The position numbers and the translations under genes are program-made. This document shows, piece by piece, positions 1-7,815 of a stretch of DNA of 64,000 nucleotides; positions within the stretch are counted from its first letter, which is position 1; each line of letters begins with the position of its first letter. The notes under the pieces are model-generated. The model saw only the letters and a program-made list of their open reading frames with translations. It searched no databases and was not told where the DNA came from. Source of the DNA: an uncultured archaeon (lineage in GTDB: Archaea > Halobacteriota > Methanosarcinia > Methanosarcinales > Methanoperedenaceae); NCBI GenBank assembly GCA_902386205.1, contig CABMIH010000060.1:1-64000 (forward strand). Reading direction: 5' to 3'.

Positions 1-111
1 ATCGTTCCAATAGGAAAGCATATATTCTCATTCGGGATTATTTCATCTGTCCTTAGTTTTGTTTGGTACGTCATAAATAACAAACATGCTGAGGACAATA
101 TTATTATTTAA
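1..111 (+). CDS. C-terminal end of a membrane protein (partial)
   Basis: An open frame enters from the left edge and stops with TAA at 109-111, giving 36 residues. The visible part has one hydrophobic stretch (about residues 8-25) and ends in a short acidic then hydrophobic tail. It reads as the last transmembrane segment and cytoplasmic tail of a protein whose start lies outside the window. Nothing identifies the family. It is convergent with the gene that ends at 166. Confidence 0.4.
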   Translation: MVPIGKHIFSFGIISSVLSFVWYVINNKHAEDNIII

Positions 112-165
112 CTGTCAAAGTCAGGTATTATGTCTCTTGGTAAGAAAAGAGTTCTAAACCGCAGA

Positions 166-543
166 CTATTTCAGAGTAGCGCTGCTTTGCAGCCATTTGA
201 TACCTTCATGTAGGTCAAAAAAGAATTGTACTGTCTCTGTTTCCATTAATTCTTTTTCTGCTTTAGTATGTGGTGAATAAACCAAAACAATAGCTATGTA
301 GTCCACTTTTTCTGTCAGTTTACTTTGTGACCATATCTTCCACTTCTTATGTGCAGCCAAATCTGTAAAGCTAATGCCTCTTAGGTCGATAATCAAGTTA
401 AACCTACCATATTTGTCGATTATTTTATTTATTGCTTCATTGGCTTCATTTATACTGCGTTTTACCTCCTCAATATCTATATTGCCAGTTACTCGATGCA
501 TAATAGTTGCTGGAATCATTTTGCATTCTATTGTTTCAATCAT
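166..543 (-). CDS. STAS/SpoIIAA-like domain protein
   Basis: A soluble 125-aa protein with alternating strands and helices. The segment NLIIDLRGISF followed by a helix resembles the STAS/SpoIIAA-like (DUF3478-type) fold, where a strand-turn-helix binds a partner or ligand. The start at 543 is well supported: GGAGGT lies 5-6 nt upstream of the ATG. No kinase or anti-sigma partner is adjacent, so a role in partner-switch signalling is inference. A stand-alone PAS protein is encoded about 1 kb away on the same strand. Fold assignment is moderately sure, function unknown. Confidence 0.6.
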   Translation of the reverse strand: MIETIECKMIPATIMHRVTGNIDIEEVKRSINEANEAINKIIDKYGRFNLIIDLRGISFTDLAAHKKWKIWSQSKLTEKVDYIAIVLVYSPHTKAEKELMETETVQFFFDLHEGIKWLQSSATLK

Positions 544-681
544 TTTGAACCTCCAGCAATTATTGATATAACATTCTTAATTTATTTTTTCCAGTTTCTA
601 TATCCATTGAAATTTCTTGATTTTTTTTAATATCCTTTGATTGAATTTGTATCTATATCCTGGGTTCGCCTGCAATTCTTT

Positions 682-852
682 TTAGGTTTTTCTATTTTTG
701 TCTGATATGGATGTCAGATAAATAGTGACTATCAGAGCAATGAAGAACAGGATAAATACAAAAAGAAATACCTCTCTATATATGACACTATATATCAATA
801 GCACAATCATAAATGCCCAAATACATATAATTGCTACATTTTTCGTTTCCAT
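682..852 (-). CDS. Small two-helix membrane protein, 56 aa
   Basis: A short frame starts at ATG 852 (METKNVAIIC...) and stops with TAA at 684-682. Nearly the whole product is hydrophobic: two membrane segments (about residues 6-22 and 27-47) separated by a short basic/acidic turn (YRE), and a charged tail. AAGGG lies 8 nt before the ATG. It begins 35 nt after the stop of the membrane protein at 888-1151 on the same strand, so the two are probably co-transcribed. No family is recognised. Confidence 0.5.
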   Translation of the reverse strand: METKNVAIICIWAFMIVLLIYSVIYREVFLFVFILFFIALIVTIYLTSISDKNRKT

Positions 853-887
853 AGTTTTAACCCTTTAATGTTAAAATAATCTATCTT

Positions 888-1151
888 CTATTGTTTTTGC
901 ATTTCTAAAAATATGATTGAGATTAAGCAACCTAAACCACCAAGAAAAAAGATAACTGCCCCTATTATAGTGAATGAATTTGTATACCCTTGAAGAAGAT
1001 TTGCCCAAACTTCTGGAGACGTAGAACCTCCTCCTAGAGATGCACTTGCTGCTAAACTTCCCCATCCAGGACTACTTATAACTATTACTAATCCCGCAAT
1101 GAACGATATTAAAGATACTTTAGGTAAAATTTGAAGTTTCAGCTTATCCAT
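888..1151 (-). CDS. Small two-helix membrane protein, 87 aa
   Basis: The 87-aa product has a first membrane segment at about residues 12-32, a Gly/Ser-rich loop with ASLGGGSTSPE, and a second membrane segment at about 58-82. A TATA-like TTTATAATG sits close to 30 nt upstream of the ATG, which suggests a leaderless transcript. A second small membrane protein (682-852) follows directly. No family is recognised. The low GC content matches the rest of this accessory stretch. Confidence 0.5.
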   Translation of the reverse strand: MDKLKLQILPKVSLISFIAGLVIVISSPGWGSLAASASLGGGSTSPEVWANLLQGYTNSFTIIGAVIFFLGGLGCLISIIFLEMQKQ

Positions 1152-1251
1152 AATTACATAAACCGTATTGCATTATAAATTACTTTCCCTCTCAATATGC
1201 AAAATCTCATAATAATTACCCTGTCAGTCATTTGTCTGCATTAATTGTCAA

Positions 1252-1680
1252 TTAGATTTTTGATATAAAGTGGAGGGCGAGCAGTTCTCCCATATAACTT
1301 ATTGGCACCAGGATTACCTTTACATTTATTGACTCTCCTGTTTTCTTTTTTAATGAAATCTCAATACAAGAACCAATCTTATCTTCCATTGCATGTGTGT
1401 AAGCATGAACAAGAGCTTCCCGACTTTTTTCCACGATGAAAGCTTCTATAAATGGTTCTCTTACTTTTGACAATTCCTCGACTGATTTGTATCCTAACAA
1501 AGTGGCAAATCTCTGATTAAATGTCATATGGTGGTCATCGAGATATACATAGATAGCTTGCTTTGATTCATCGAGTACTTTTTTCAGTTGCTCATAGACT
1601 CCTTTTATTAATTCCTCGTGTGGATGCGCTTTAGATTCTATTTTTGCCAAGATTTCATCACTCCTTATTTTAGGATTCAT
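1252..1680 (-). CDS. Stand-alone PAS domain protein
   Basis: The 142-aa protein has a helical N-terminus (about 1-35) followed by one PAS domain (about 36-140): QAIYVYLDDHHMTFNQRFATLLGYKSVEEL is a typical PAS start, and the rest fits the central helix and five-stranded sheet. No transmitter or HTH domain is present, so it may sense a ligand or redox state and act by contact with another protein. It is transcribed divergently from the four-helix membrane protein at 1794, with about 110 nt between them. PAS assignment is firm, the partner unknown. Confidence 0.8.
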   Translation of the reverse strand: MNPKIRSDEILAKIESKAHPHEELIKGVYEQLKKVLDESKQAIYVYLDDHHMTFNQRFATLLGYKSVEELSKVREPFIEAFIVEKSREALVHAYTHAMEDKIGSCIEISLKKKTGESINVKVILVPISYMGELLALHFISKI

Positions 1681-1793
1681 TTATTTCTTTAAATATCCTT
1701 CTTAGCATGAAATAAAAACCACTGGAGCCGAAAGTCTTATACCTTTTAATGTCACAAACATTATGAAACACTGTTCAAAGAAGTGATAGGTTT

Positions 1794-2183
1794 TTGGAAG
1801 ATTGGAAGATAAAGATTTCAGTGCTGTGGCTATTTAGTGCAGTGGCTTTCTTGGCTCACCAGATATTGGCGTTAATAGAGCCAGGTGTAATAGCGGGAAT
1901 AATGGAGGGAGAAGTAGAGGGCATGAAAATAGGAACTGAACTGATACTGCTATTTGCAATCTTATTCTTAGTCCCATTGATAATGGCTTTCCTGTCCTTG
2001 ACCTTGAAGGATTCGATAAATCGCTGGGCAAACATCATCGTCGGAGCAGTCTTTGCCGCCCTTTTCACTGGCGTGATTGTGACTGTGGCAAAACTGTCTG
2101 GGGAGACACTAATGACGCTTTCAACAGTTGCGGCTCTAACATTGATTGTCTGGTATGCGTGGAAGTCTAAACAGAAAGTCTAA
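1794..2183 (+). CDS. Four-helix membrane protein, DUF6326-like
   Basis: The 129-aa protein has four predicted membrane segments (about residues 8-30, 45-65, 75-97, 102-120) and a short basic tail. The N-terminal pattern MEDWKIKISVLWLFSAVAF and the P-G motif after helix 1 resemble the DUF6326 family, recalled from memory. The most upstream start in frame is TTG at 1794, preceded by GTGATAGG, a plausible ribosome site; no in-frame ATG replaces it without losing helix 1. Function unknown. Confidence 0.55.
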   Translation: MEDWKIKISVLWLFSAVAFLAHQILALIEPGVIAGIMEGEVEGMKIGTELILLFAILFLVPLIMAFLSLTLKDSINRWANIIVGAVFAALFTGVIVTVAKLSGETLMTLSTVAALTLIVWYAWKSKQKV

Positions 2184-2318
2184 GTCTTTTATATCGAGAT
2201 TTTAGAATGTATCCTTATGAAACAAATGCGGCTATATCTGATAATTGCACAGTCTTTACCTCATAATTACGTATCGAGTGACAACTTTATTAATCAATGT
2301 GGGTCTTCAGGGATTATT

Positions 2319-2450
2319 ATGATACGAAAATTAAAAGCAATTAGCGGAATGAAGGGAGTAAGCATAACACTCAAAAAAGGCGATAGAGTAATAACAACTG
2401 GAAAAGGAAAAACCAAAATATGGGGTGATGTAGTAGGAGGAAAAAGTTGA
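2319..2450 (+). CDS. Hypothetical small basic protein, 43 aa
   Basis: A frame open from ATG 2217 contains a better start at ATG 2319 (MIRKLKAISGMK), preceded by AGGG about 8 nt upstream. The 43-residue product is basic and Gly-rich with short strands (VSITLKKGDRVITTGKGKTKIW) and could form a small beta-barrel. The upstream extension (2217-2318) is less convincing. A TATA-like TTTTATATC lies near 2187. No family is recognised; it may be a remnant. Confidence 0.3.
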   Translation: MIRKLKAISGMKGVSITLKKGDRVITTGKGKTKIWGDVVGGKS

Positions 2451-2490
2451 TGACGTTGAATGTTCTTTATTTAGAGCTACTTATAGTGAT

Positions 2491-2631
2491 ATGCGTCTAT
2501 TAATCTATTTAAAATATAATAAACTCGATATGTATGAAGATATTAAAGCTATAATAGACAATCCTAAGTTGTCAAATGATAAAGCTGATAAGCAGATAAA
2601 AACTTATTTTAAAATTAAAGAACTGATTTAA
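2491..2631 (+). CDS. Hypothetical 46-aa protein, possibly a gene remnant
   Basis: ATG 2491 opens a charged helical peptide (MRLLIYLKYNKLDMYEDIKA...) ending with TAA at 2629-2631. The frame stays open upstream to about 2437, past the stop of the preceding small frame, and that upstream part also reads like protein (VDDVECSLFRATYSD). This suggests a longer gene that has lost its start by a frameshift or stop. AT-rich, no recognised family. Confidence 0.25.
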   Translation: MRLLIYLKYNKLDMYEDIKAIIDNPKLSNDKADKQIKTYFKIKELI

Positions 2632-2833
2632 AAATAATAAATATCATGAATGCATAAAAATTCTTATCAAAATCATTTCTACATGATTAATTAGGATTTT
2701 TCCTTACTATTACTATTGTGGATTTAAAAAAATAAATATACAATAATTGATACAAAAAGGTGATCTATAAACCATTTCAGAACAAAAATAAAAGAAGTTA
2801 AAGTCATTAATTTTGATTCTCAAGAAATTATTC

Positions 2834-3109
2834 TCAATGACCATAGAATTTTTTCTTGTAGTATTCTTGCATTTTGTAAGAAAACATACCAGTAGGGGTA
2901 CGATTTAATTCATTATCGACTCTGAGTCTGCAAACATCGTGGTATTGACAGGTCATATCCTTCTTTTCAGCACCGAAATAATAACTGTAAAGAGTAAAAA
3001 GGACATGAAGAAATCCGATAAATGCAAAAATTTCCATAGCCGTCATCGTTAAATCTGTCCATATAGGATTATACCAAAGAGGTGCATCTAAAAAATTCAT
3101 GAATTCCAT
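2834..3109 (-). CDS. Small membrane protein with cytoplasmic Cys/His tail
   Basis: The 91-aa product has one clear membrane segment (about residues 22-43, MTAMEIFAFIGFLHVLFTLYSYYF) followed by a basic soluble tail that holds CQYHDVC. The start at 3109 is supported by GAGGT 6 nt upstream. The two Cys and one His in the tail could bind metal or form a disulfide, but this is only suggestive. It lies next to the SIR2-domain gene, with about 130 nt between the genes. No family is recognised. Confidence 0.5.
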   Translation of the reverse strand: MEFMNFLDAPLWYNPIWTDLTMTAMEIFAFIGFLHVLFTLYSYYFGAEKKDMTCQYHDVCRLRVDNELNRTPTGMFSYKMQEYYKKKFYGH

Positions 3110-3237
3110 ATCAATACCTCATTAATTTCTCATCCATATATCTTTTCTTTTGAACTCACTCATACTAAATCCAAAAAAAGAATATACTGTGGAATGTATT
3201 TTCCGATTTCTTTTCTGTATTTTTTGCCATATCTGTT

Positions 3238-4287
3238 TCACTTCATTCTAGGTGAATCTTGTAAACAAAAACTTTCGAATCCATCATCTACAAATTTAAA
3301 TTTTGGTTTGCTATTTATCTTAGAAATAATTGACAAATATCGTTCCTCAAAGTCAACTTTATAACGACCATATTTCTGGTCTGTAATAATAATAATCTCT
3401 TTTAGATTAGTATTGCTCTTCAATGCGTCTGAGATGAAATATTTTGTCTCAACATCGGTTTCTGGAAAAGAATAGCCAATGAAATATATTTTTTCACATG
3501 ACCTGAGATTTTCATGTGCACTGCTCCATATGGATTTAAGCTGGAAATAATTAGCTTTTGTCAATTTAGATATAGTAGGAGGAACTATAACTGGCTCTAA
3601 CTTGTTCCCGCATTTTGGGCATTTTAATCCCAAGGATGATGAGATCAGAACATTCCACATTTTTTCAGTATAATATATATTCCTATTCTCGCAATTTTTA
3701 CAAATCCCCCAGTTTAAAGAACCATGTAACTTAAGAATTTTGAAAATTTCAGTCGGATTTGTTTGATTAGAAGCATTATATGCAAAAATACCTTCTCCAT
3801 AATTTATCCACCCATCTCTAAGGTATGATCTCTTTGTGGACTCAAAAAGTATATCCCAATTAGTAGTAATAAAAACAAGGTCGGTACTTCCATCTTGAAG
3901 CTTCCATATAAGGTCAAAATAATACGGAATTTTACTAGTTTTACTATTTATGGATTCTTGAATTGTATTACAAATAACAGTTACAACTTTAGCCGATGTA
4001 ATGCAATCAGAATCTTCTTTTTTAATATTATTAAAGTTAAGTGTCTCGTGCATCTCGATAGTGGCATAATATTCTTCTATATTAGAATCTTTATAGCGAG
4101 TTCTCCAGTCCTTTAAAACGCATTGAAATACCTTCTTTTCAGGAGAATGTTCAGGTAATTTATCACAAACAATTTCAGCTTTTTTTTGGAAATCATTAAA
4201 AGTCGGAATACCCGCCCAAGCTGAAGCTCCTGCTCCGAAAAAACAAACGACTTTCGAAGTCTCCTCGTTAGGTTTTTGCTCTTCCAT
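3238..4287 (-). CDS. Stand-alone SIR2-domain protein (possible NADase or deacylase)
   Basis: The 349-aa protein has the SIR2/DHS-like Rossmann core: GAGAS at residues 18-22 (NAD phosphate loop), TTNWD at 141-145, the catalytic-type His in LKLHGSLNW (H188), and GYSFPETD at 271-278. A four-Cys zinc ribbon (CKNC 196-199, CPKC 223-226) is inserted, as in sirtuins. Such SIR2-like proteins are either protein deacylases or NAD-depleting effectors of phage defence (Thoeris, DSR, SIR2-Argonaute). No STALD, TIR or Argonaute partner is adjacent. The gene is AT-rich, alone on its transcript, and has hairpins and an orphan CRISPR-like repeat just upstream. Family sure, defence role inferred. Confidence 0.8.
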   Translation of the reverse strand: MEEQKPNEETSKVVCFFGAGASAWAGIPTFNDFQKKAEIVCDKLPEHSPEKKVFQCVLKDWRTRYKDSNIEEYYATIEMHETLNFNNIKKEDSDCITSAKVVTVICNTIQESINSKTSKIPYYFDLIWKLQDGSTDLVFITTNWDILFESTKRSYLRDGWINYGEGIFAYNASNQTNPTEIFKILKLHGSLNWGICKNCENRNIYYTEKMWNVLISSSLGLKCPKCGNKLEPVIVPPTISKLTKANYFQLKSIWSSAHENLRSCEKIYFIGYSFPETDVETKYFISDALKSNTNLKEIIIITDQKYGRYKVDFEERYLSIISKINSKPKFKFVDDGFESFCLQDSPRMK

Positions 4288-4346
4288 TTATAATCTTATA
4301 TGCACTGCTTGTTAATCAATTCTATGGAAGCACTGTGAAACTAAAC

Positions 4347-4399
4347 ATGAACCTCCAAAGGTTCATAGATACTGTATGAAAAAATTCCATTTTTCATAC
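4347..4399. repeat. Two adjacent perfect hairpins upstream of the SIR2 gene
   Basis: ATGAACCT (4347-4354) and AGGTTCAT (4359-4366) form an 8-bp stem with a 4-nt loop. Eight bases later GTATGAAAAA (4374-4383) and TTTTTCATAC (4390-4399) form a perfect 10-bp stem with a 6-nt loop. They lie in the gap between the divergent SIR2 and NucS-like genes, so a transcription terminator for those two genes is not needed here. They could be operators, or the structured part of a small RNA. Confidence 0.55.
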
Positions 4400-4455
4400 G
4401 AACTAATCATGGACTCTCCAACCCTTTATTAATGTAACATATTTCACATTAGGAA

Positions 4456-4475
4456 CTACCAACAAGGATTGAAAC
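4456..4475 (+). repeat. Orphan CRISPR-repeat-like sequence
   Basis: CTACCAACAAGGATTGAAAC ends in ATTGAAAC, the 8-nt form that becomes the 5' handle of crRNAs in many archaeal type I systems. The last 15 nt (AACAAGGATTGAAAC) agree with the 3' end of CRISPR repeats I remember from Methanosarcina species. Only one copy was seen; no second repeat follows within spacer distance and there is no cas gene in the window. It is either a relic of an array or a chance match. Confidence 0.35.
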
Positions 4476-4562
4476 ATCTCGAAATATAGGAAAAACTAAT
4501 ATAACATCGGATACAAAAGCACCAAACCCAATCCAACAACCCATTCTCACTACCTGTTCACG

Positions 4563-5303
4563 ATGTTTAAATACCACCTTTATAAAACTGCACAGAGTCC
4601 CCCGGAAGAGATAGAACATATCCGGGAATTGCTTGAAGAAGCCAGTAAAAAGCATGCGATAGACTATGATATTATCGATATCGCAACATTGGCCGGAGAA
4701 CAAAAAGAACAATTACTGGAATCTATTCGCATTATCAGCAGGAAAAGCGGGAAAAGCGTTGTAAGCAAAGGTAAAGGCGCACTCCCGATATCGCGTTCAG
4801 GCCAGCCCGGGAATATGGGGATACTGGTGCAGCTTGAAGATGGGAAACCAAAAGATGTTTTTCCCCATGTGAAGAACGGGAAACGGATAGACTGTATAAT
4901 GTATTTGAAAGGATTGGTACAGGCAGGAAGTATCCAGGAATTAATGGAAAACGAGAGTATTTCGGAGCAGGATATCTCAAGGATGATAACGTCCCTCCCG
5001 GAACTAATAGAGGACGGACTGGCATTCATGGAAACCGAAGTCGAGATCGAGGGGGGAAGAATTGATGCCGTATTCAGGGATAAAAACGGGAACGTGTTAC
5101 TGGTTGAAATAGAGCAAAGATCAAAAGATAATGCAACAGGCCAGGTCCAGAGGTTCAAGATCCCTTATTCTGAGAAATTCGAGGTTCCTCCCGGCAATAT
5201 CAGGCTGGGAATAGTCTGCACCGACATCGGAGAGAGCAGATTGAAGGCCTGTAAAAGTGCAGGAATAGAGGTTTATAAGCTTAACCTCGTGAAACTGGCC
5301 TGA
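4563..5303 (+). CDS. NucS/RecB-like nuclease-fold protein (DUF91-like C-terminus)
   Basis: The 246-aa protein has a helical and mixed N-terminal half (1-155) of unknown type and a C-terminal NucS/RecB-like PD-(D/E)XK fold (about 155-246). The motif GGRIDAVFRDKNGN...LLVEIEQR with D168 and E182 matches the NucS core, followed by TGQVQRF, like the helix after the active site. The usual catalytic lysine is a glutamate here (E184), so nuclease activity is doubtful. In archaea NucS/EndoMS cuts mismatched or flapped DNA and binds PCNA, but the N-terminal half here does not look like NucS. Confidence 0.65.
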   Translation: MFKYHLYKTAQSPPEEIEHIRELLEEASKKHAIDYDIIDIATLAGEQKEQLLESIRIISRKSGKSVVSKGKGALPISRSGQPGNMGILVQLEDGKPKDVFPHVKNGKRIDCIMYLKGLVQAGSIQELMENESISEQDISRMITSLPELIEDGLAFMETEVEIEGGRIDAVFRDKNGNVLLVEIEQRSKDNATGQVQRFKIPYSEKFEVPPGNIRLGIVCTDIGESRLKACKSAGIEVYKLNLVKLA

Positions 5304-5340
5304 TTTTTCAGGATAATCTTTTTATTATACTGCATCTTTA

Positions 5341-6177
5341 ATGTACATGAGTCCAATGACAAACCTTGAAAACAAGAAAATCGGATTTATCGGTACTGGA
5401 AAAATGGGCGAGGCCCTGATCAGAGGCATCCTCCAGGCCCGGCTCGTCCCGCATTCCAGGATATACGCAAGCGACATGGACACCCTGAAACTCCAGTCGC
5501 TTGAAAAGGATCATAAGATCAATACCTGCCGGGATAACTGCGCGTCGGTTACCAGTTCGGATATCATTATAATCGCGGTCAAGCCGCAGATAATCCCTGA
5601 TGTCTTAAAGGAGATCAGGAATTCCATAAAGGACCAGCTCATTATATCTATCGCAGCCGGAGTTCCGATAGAAACATTTGAAAATGCCCTTCCTGCCGGC
5701 ACTAAAGTAATAAGGGTGATGCCAAACATAGCGGCCACCGTTAAAGAAGCGGCGTCAGCCATCAGCCCCGGAAGCGCGGTATCAAAGGAAGACATATCGA
5801 TCGCAAGTGAGATATTTAATGCCGTCGGGCGCAGCGTGATATTGCCCGAGCGCCTGATGGATGCAGTCACGGGCCTGTCTGGAAGCGGACCAGCATATAT
5901 TTTCATGATCATCGAAGCGCTTGCGGACGGGGGCGTGCATGAGGGCCTTGACAGGAACACGGCAAAATTGCTTGCTGCCCAGACGGTACTTGGTGCGGCG
6001 AAGATGGTACTTGCTGACAGTACGCACACCGCAGAGCTGAAGGACATGGTGACCTCTCCGGGCGGCACAACGATACGGGGCATCAGGGTCATGGAAGAAA
6101 AGGGTGTCAGGGTGGCAATGATGAACGCAGTGATCGCCGCCTGCGAGCGTTCAAGGGAACTTGGCAAGAAGACCTGA
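5341..6177 (+). CDS. proC: Pyrroline-5-carboxylate reductase
   Basis: ProC reduces 1-pyrroline-5-carboxylate to proline with NAD(P)H, the last step of proline synthesis. The 278-aa protein shows the Rossmann motif GFIGTGKMGEAL (about residues 15-26), AVKPQ, the VMPNIAATV segment, and the C-terminal dimer helix signature with LSGSGPAYIFMIIEALADGGV and TSPGGTTIRGI. The first ATG (5341) is only about 15-20 nt from a TATA-like TTTATTATA, so ATG 5347 or 5359 may be the real start. The next gene (mtxX) starts about 1 nt after the stop. Confidence 0.93.
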   Translation: MYMSPMTNLENKKIGFIGTGKMGEALIRGILQARLVPHSRIYASDMDTLKLQSLEKDHKINTCRDNCASVTSSDIIIIAVKPQIIPDVLKEIRNSIKDQLIISIAAGVPIETFENALPAGTKVIRVMPNIAATVKEAASAISPGSAVSKEDISIASEIFNAVGRSVILPERLMDAVTGLSGSGPAYIFMIIEALADGGVHEGLDRNTAKLLAAQTVLGAAKMVLADSTHTAELKDMVTSPGGTTIRGIRVMEEKGVRVAMMNAVIAACERSRELGKKT

Positions 6178-6178
6178 A

Positions 6179-6982
6179 ATGGACATACTTTCAGAGATCA
6201 AAAAGAAAGCAGGGACCAGCCATGCAAGGATAGGACTTGGGGTCGGGGAGATCCCACAAGGACTGATCAACAGTGCAGAGAAGGCGGGTGAATTTGCAGA
6301 CGTCGTTCTTATCGGGGATGAAAAAAAGATCAAAGCTTCCGGCACAGGGCTTGAGATCATCGATTCGAACGAGCCTTCCAGGACACTTGTGGAATTAATG
6401 GCAGAAGGGAAGATAGACGGTGCTGTAAGGGGTACACTCAGCGCAACAAAGACCCTTTCCATGTTGAAAAAAAGGCTGGGTATCAGGAAATTGTACAGGA
6501 TCGCGCTTCTTGAGACGGCAGAAGGCATACCTTTTTTTCTTGCTCCTGTCGGGATCGATGAAGGGAATTCTGTCGATGATAAGATCGAGCTGGTAAAAAG
6601 GGGCGTATCTCATATCGAGCGCCTCGGCATCAAAGCAAAGGTCGGGATACTGTCGGGCGGACGGTTTGAAGATGTGGGAAGGGATGCAGAGGTGGATAAA
6701 ACGCTTGCGGATGCAGAAATCGTAACAAAAAAATTATGTGACAAAGGCATTGACGCAAAGAATTATTCAATATTGATAGAAGATGCAATTACACGGGCTA
6801 ATTTTATAGTCGCGCCTGATGGGATATCCGGGAACCTGATTTTCAGGACGCTTGTATTCCTTGGCGGGGGACATGGTTACGGCGCTCCCGTGCTGATGGA
6901 AAAGGTGTTCGTGGATACATCACGCGTAAAAACTGATATTGCAAAAGCCATAATGCTTGCAAGCGCGCTTGCGGACATTTAG
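6179..6982 (+). CDS. mtxX: MtxX, methanogenesis marker protein 4 (phosphotransacetylase-like fold)
   Basis: The 267-aa protein resembles the MtxX/methanogenesis marker 4 family, whose fold is related to phosphate acetyl/butyryltransferases: VLIGDEKKI near the N-terminus, [33 protein letters not shown] and a C-terminal [12 protein letters not shown]. The family is found in methanogens and relatives and its reaction is not established. I chose ATG 6179 just after the proC stop; an in-frame TTG at 6161 inside proC is possible. It forms an operon with proC and the downstream methyltransferase. Confidence 0.75.
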   Translation: MDILSEIKKKAGTSHARIGLGVGEIPQGLINSAEKAGEFADVVLIGDEKKIKASGTGLEIIDSNEPSRTLVELMAEGKIDGAVRGTLSATKTLSMLKKRLGIRKLYRIALLETAEGIPFFLAPVGIDEGNSVDDKIELVKRGVSHIERLGIKAKVGILSGGRFEDVGRDAEVDKTLADAEIVTKKLCDKGIDAKNYSILIEDAITRANFIVAPDGISGNLIFRTLVFLGGGHGYGAPVLMEKVFVDTSRVKTDIAKAIMLASALADI

Positions 6983-6989
6983 TGCGAGT

Positions 6990-7784
6990 ATGTCCCTCAG
7001 AGACCTGCTGGAAAACAAACTGCCAGAAGGAGAACTTTCACTTGTCCCGAAAGGTTTTGAGGTAATCGGCGACATCGCGGTCATCAATATCCCGCCTTTT
7101 CTTGATAATAGAAAAAATATTATCGCGCAGGTACTTTCGTCCCACAGGAAGGATATCAGGGGCGTTCTTCGAAAGATAAGTATGATTGATGGCGAAAAAC
7201 GAATCGGGGAATTCGAATTATTGCTTGGGAACAGCACAGAGACCATCCACAGGGAGAACGACTGTATATTTCACCTGGATGTTGCAAAAACGTTTTTTTC
7301 CGGGAAATTAGCGTATGAAAGGGCACGAATAGCACAATCAGTTAAAGACGGTGAGGATGTCCTCGTATTATTTGCAGGTGTGGGGCCGTTCCTGGTTCAA
7401 ATAAAGAAAAAAAGGAACGTCAATATCACAGGACTTGATAGTAATCCTGAGGCATGTGCATATCTAAAAAAAAATGCACTGGCCAATAACATCGATGCCG
7501 GGATAATACTTGGCGATGCGAATTCAGTTGGGAACCTTTTCAATAAAACATTTGACAGGATCGTTATGCCCACACCTTACGGACAGGATCATTTCCTGAA
7601 CATTTCAAGTACGGTATTAAAACCTGGGGGAATAATCCACTTTTATACATTTAAGAAAGATTTTGAGATCAGGCATTTTAAAAGATTACTTGAAGAAAGG
7701 GGATGGCAAATAAAGTTTATCAGGAACTGCGGAGGAGTAGCTCCCAGGGTGAACAGGTATGTTCTTGACCTGCAATTTCACTGA
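6990..7784 (+). CDS. Trm5-like tRNA methyltransferase (class I, AdoMet)
   Basis: The 264-aa protein begins with the Trm5/Taw2 signature PKGFEVIGDIAVINIP and continues into a Rossmann AdoMet domain (VLVLFAGVGPFLVQI, GLDSNPEACAYLKKNA, FDRIVMPTPYGQDHFL, GGIIHFYTF). Relatives make m1G at tRNA position 37 (Trm5) or transfer the aminocarboxypropyl group in wyosine synthesis (Taw2). The motif after the fourth strand is MPTPYG and not the NLP of typical Trm5b, and the N-terminal D1 domain is missing, so the exact reaction stays open. Start ATG 6990 follows the mtxX stop by 7 nt. Confidence 0.7.
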   Translation: MSLRDLLENKLPEGELSLVPKGFEVIGDIAVINIPPFLDNRKNIIAQVLSSHRKDIRGVLRKISMIDGEKRIGEFELLLGNSTETIHRENDCIFHLDVAKTFFSGKLAYERARIAQSVKDGEDVLVLFAGVGPFLVQIKKKRNVNITGLDSNPEACAYLKKNALANNIDAGIILGDANSVGNLFNKTFDRIVMPTPYGQDHFLNISSTVLKPGGIIHFYTFKKDFEIRHFKRLLEERGWQIKFIRNCGGVAPRVNRYVLDLQFH

Positions 7785-7815
7785 TTCGTGCCTAGTACCG
7801 AAAGAGACATAATAA

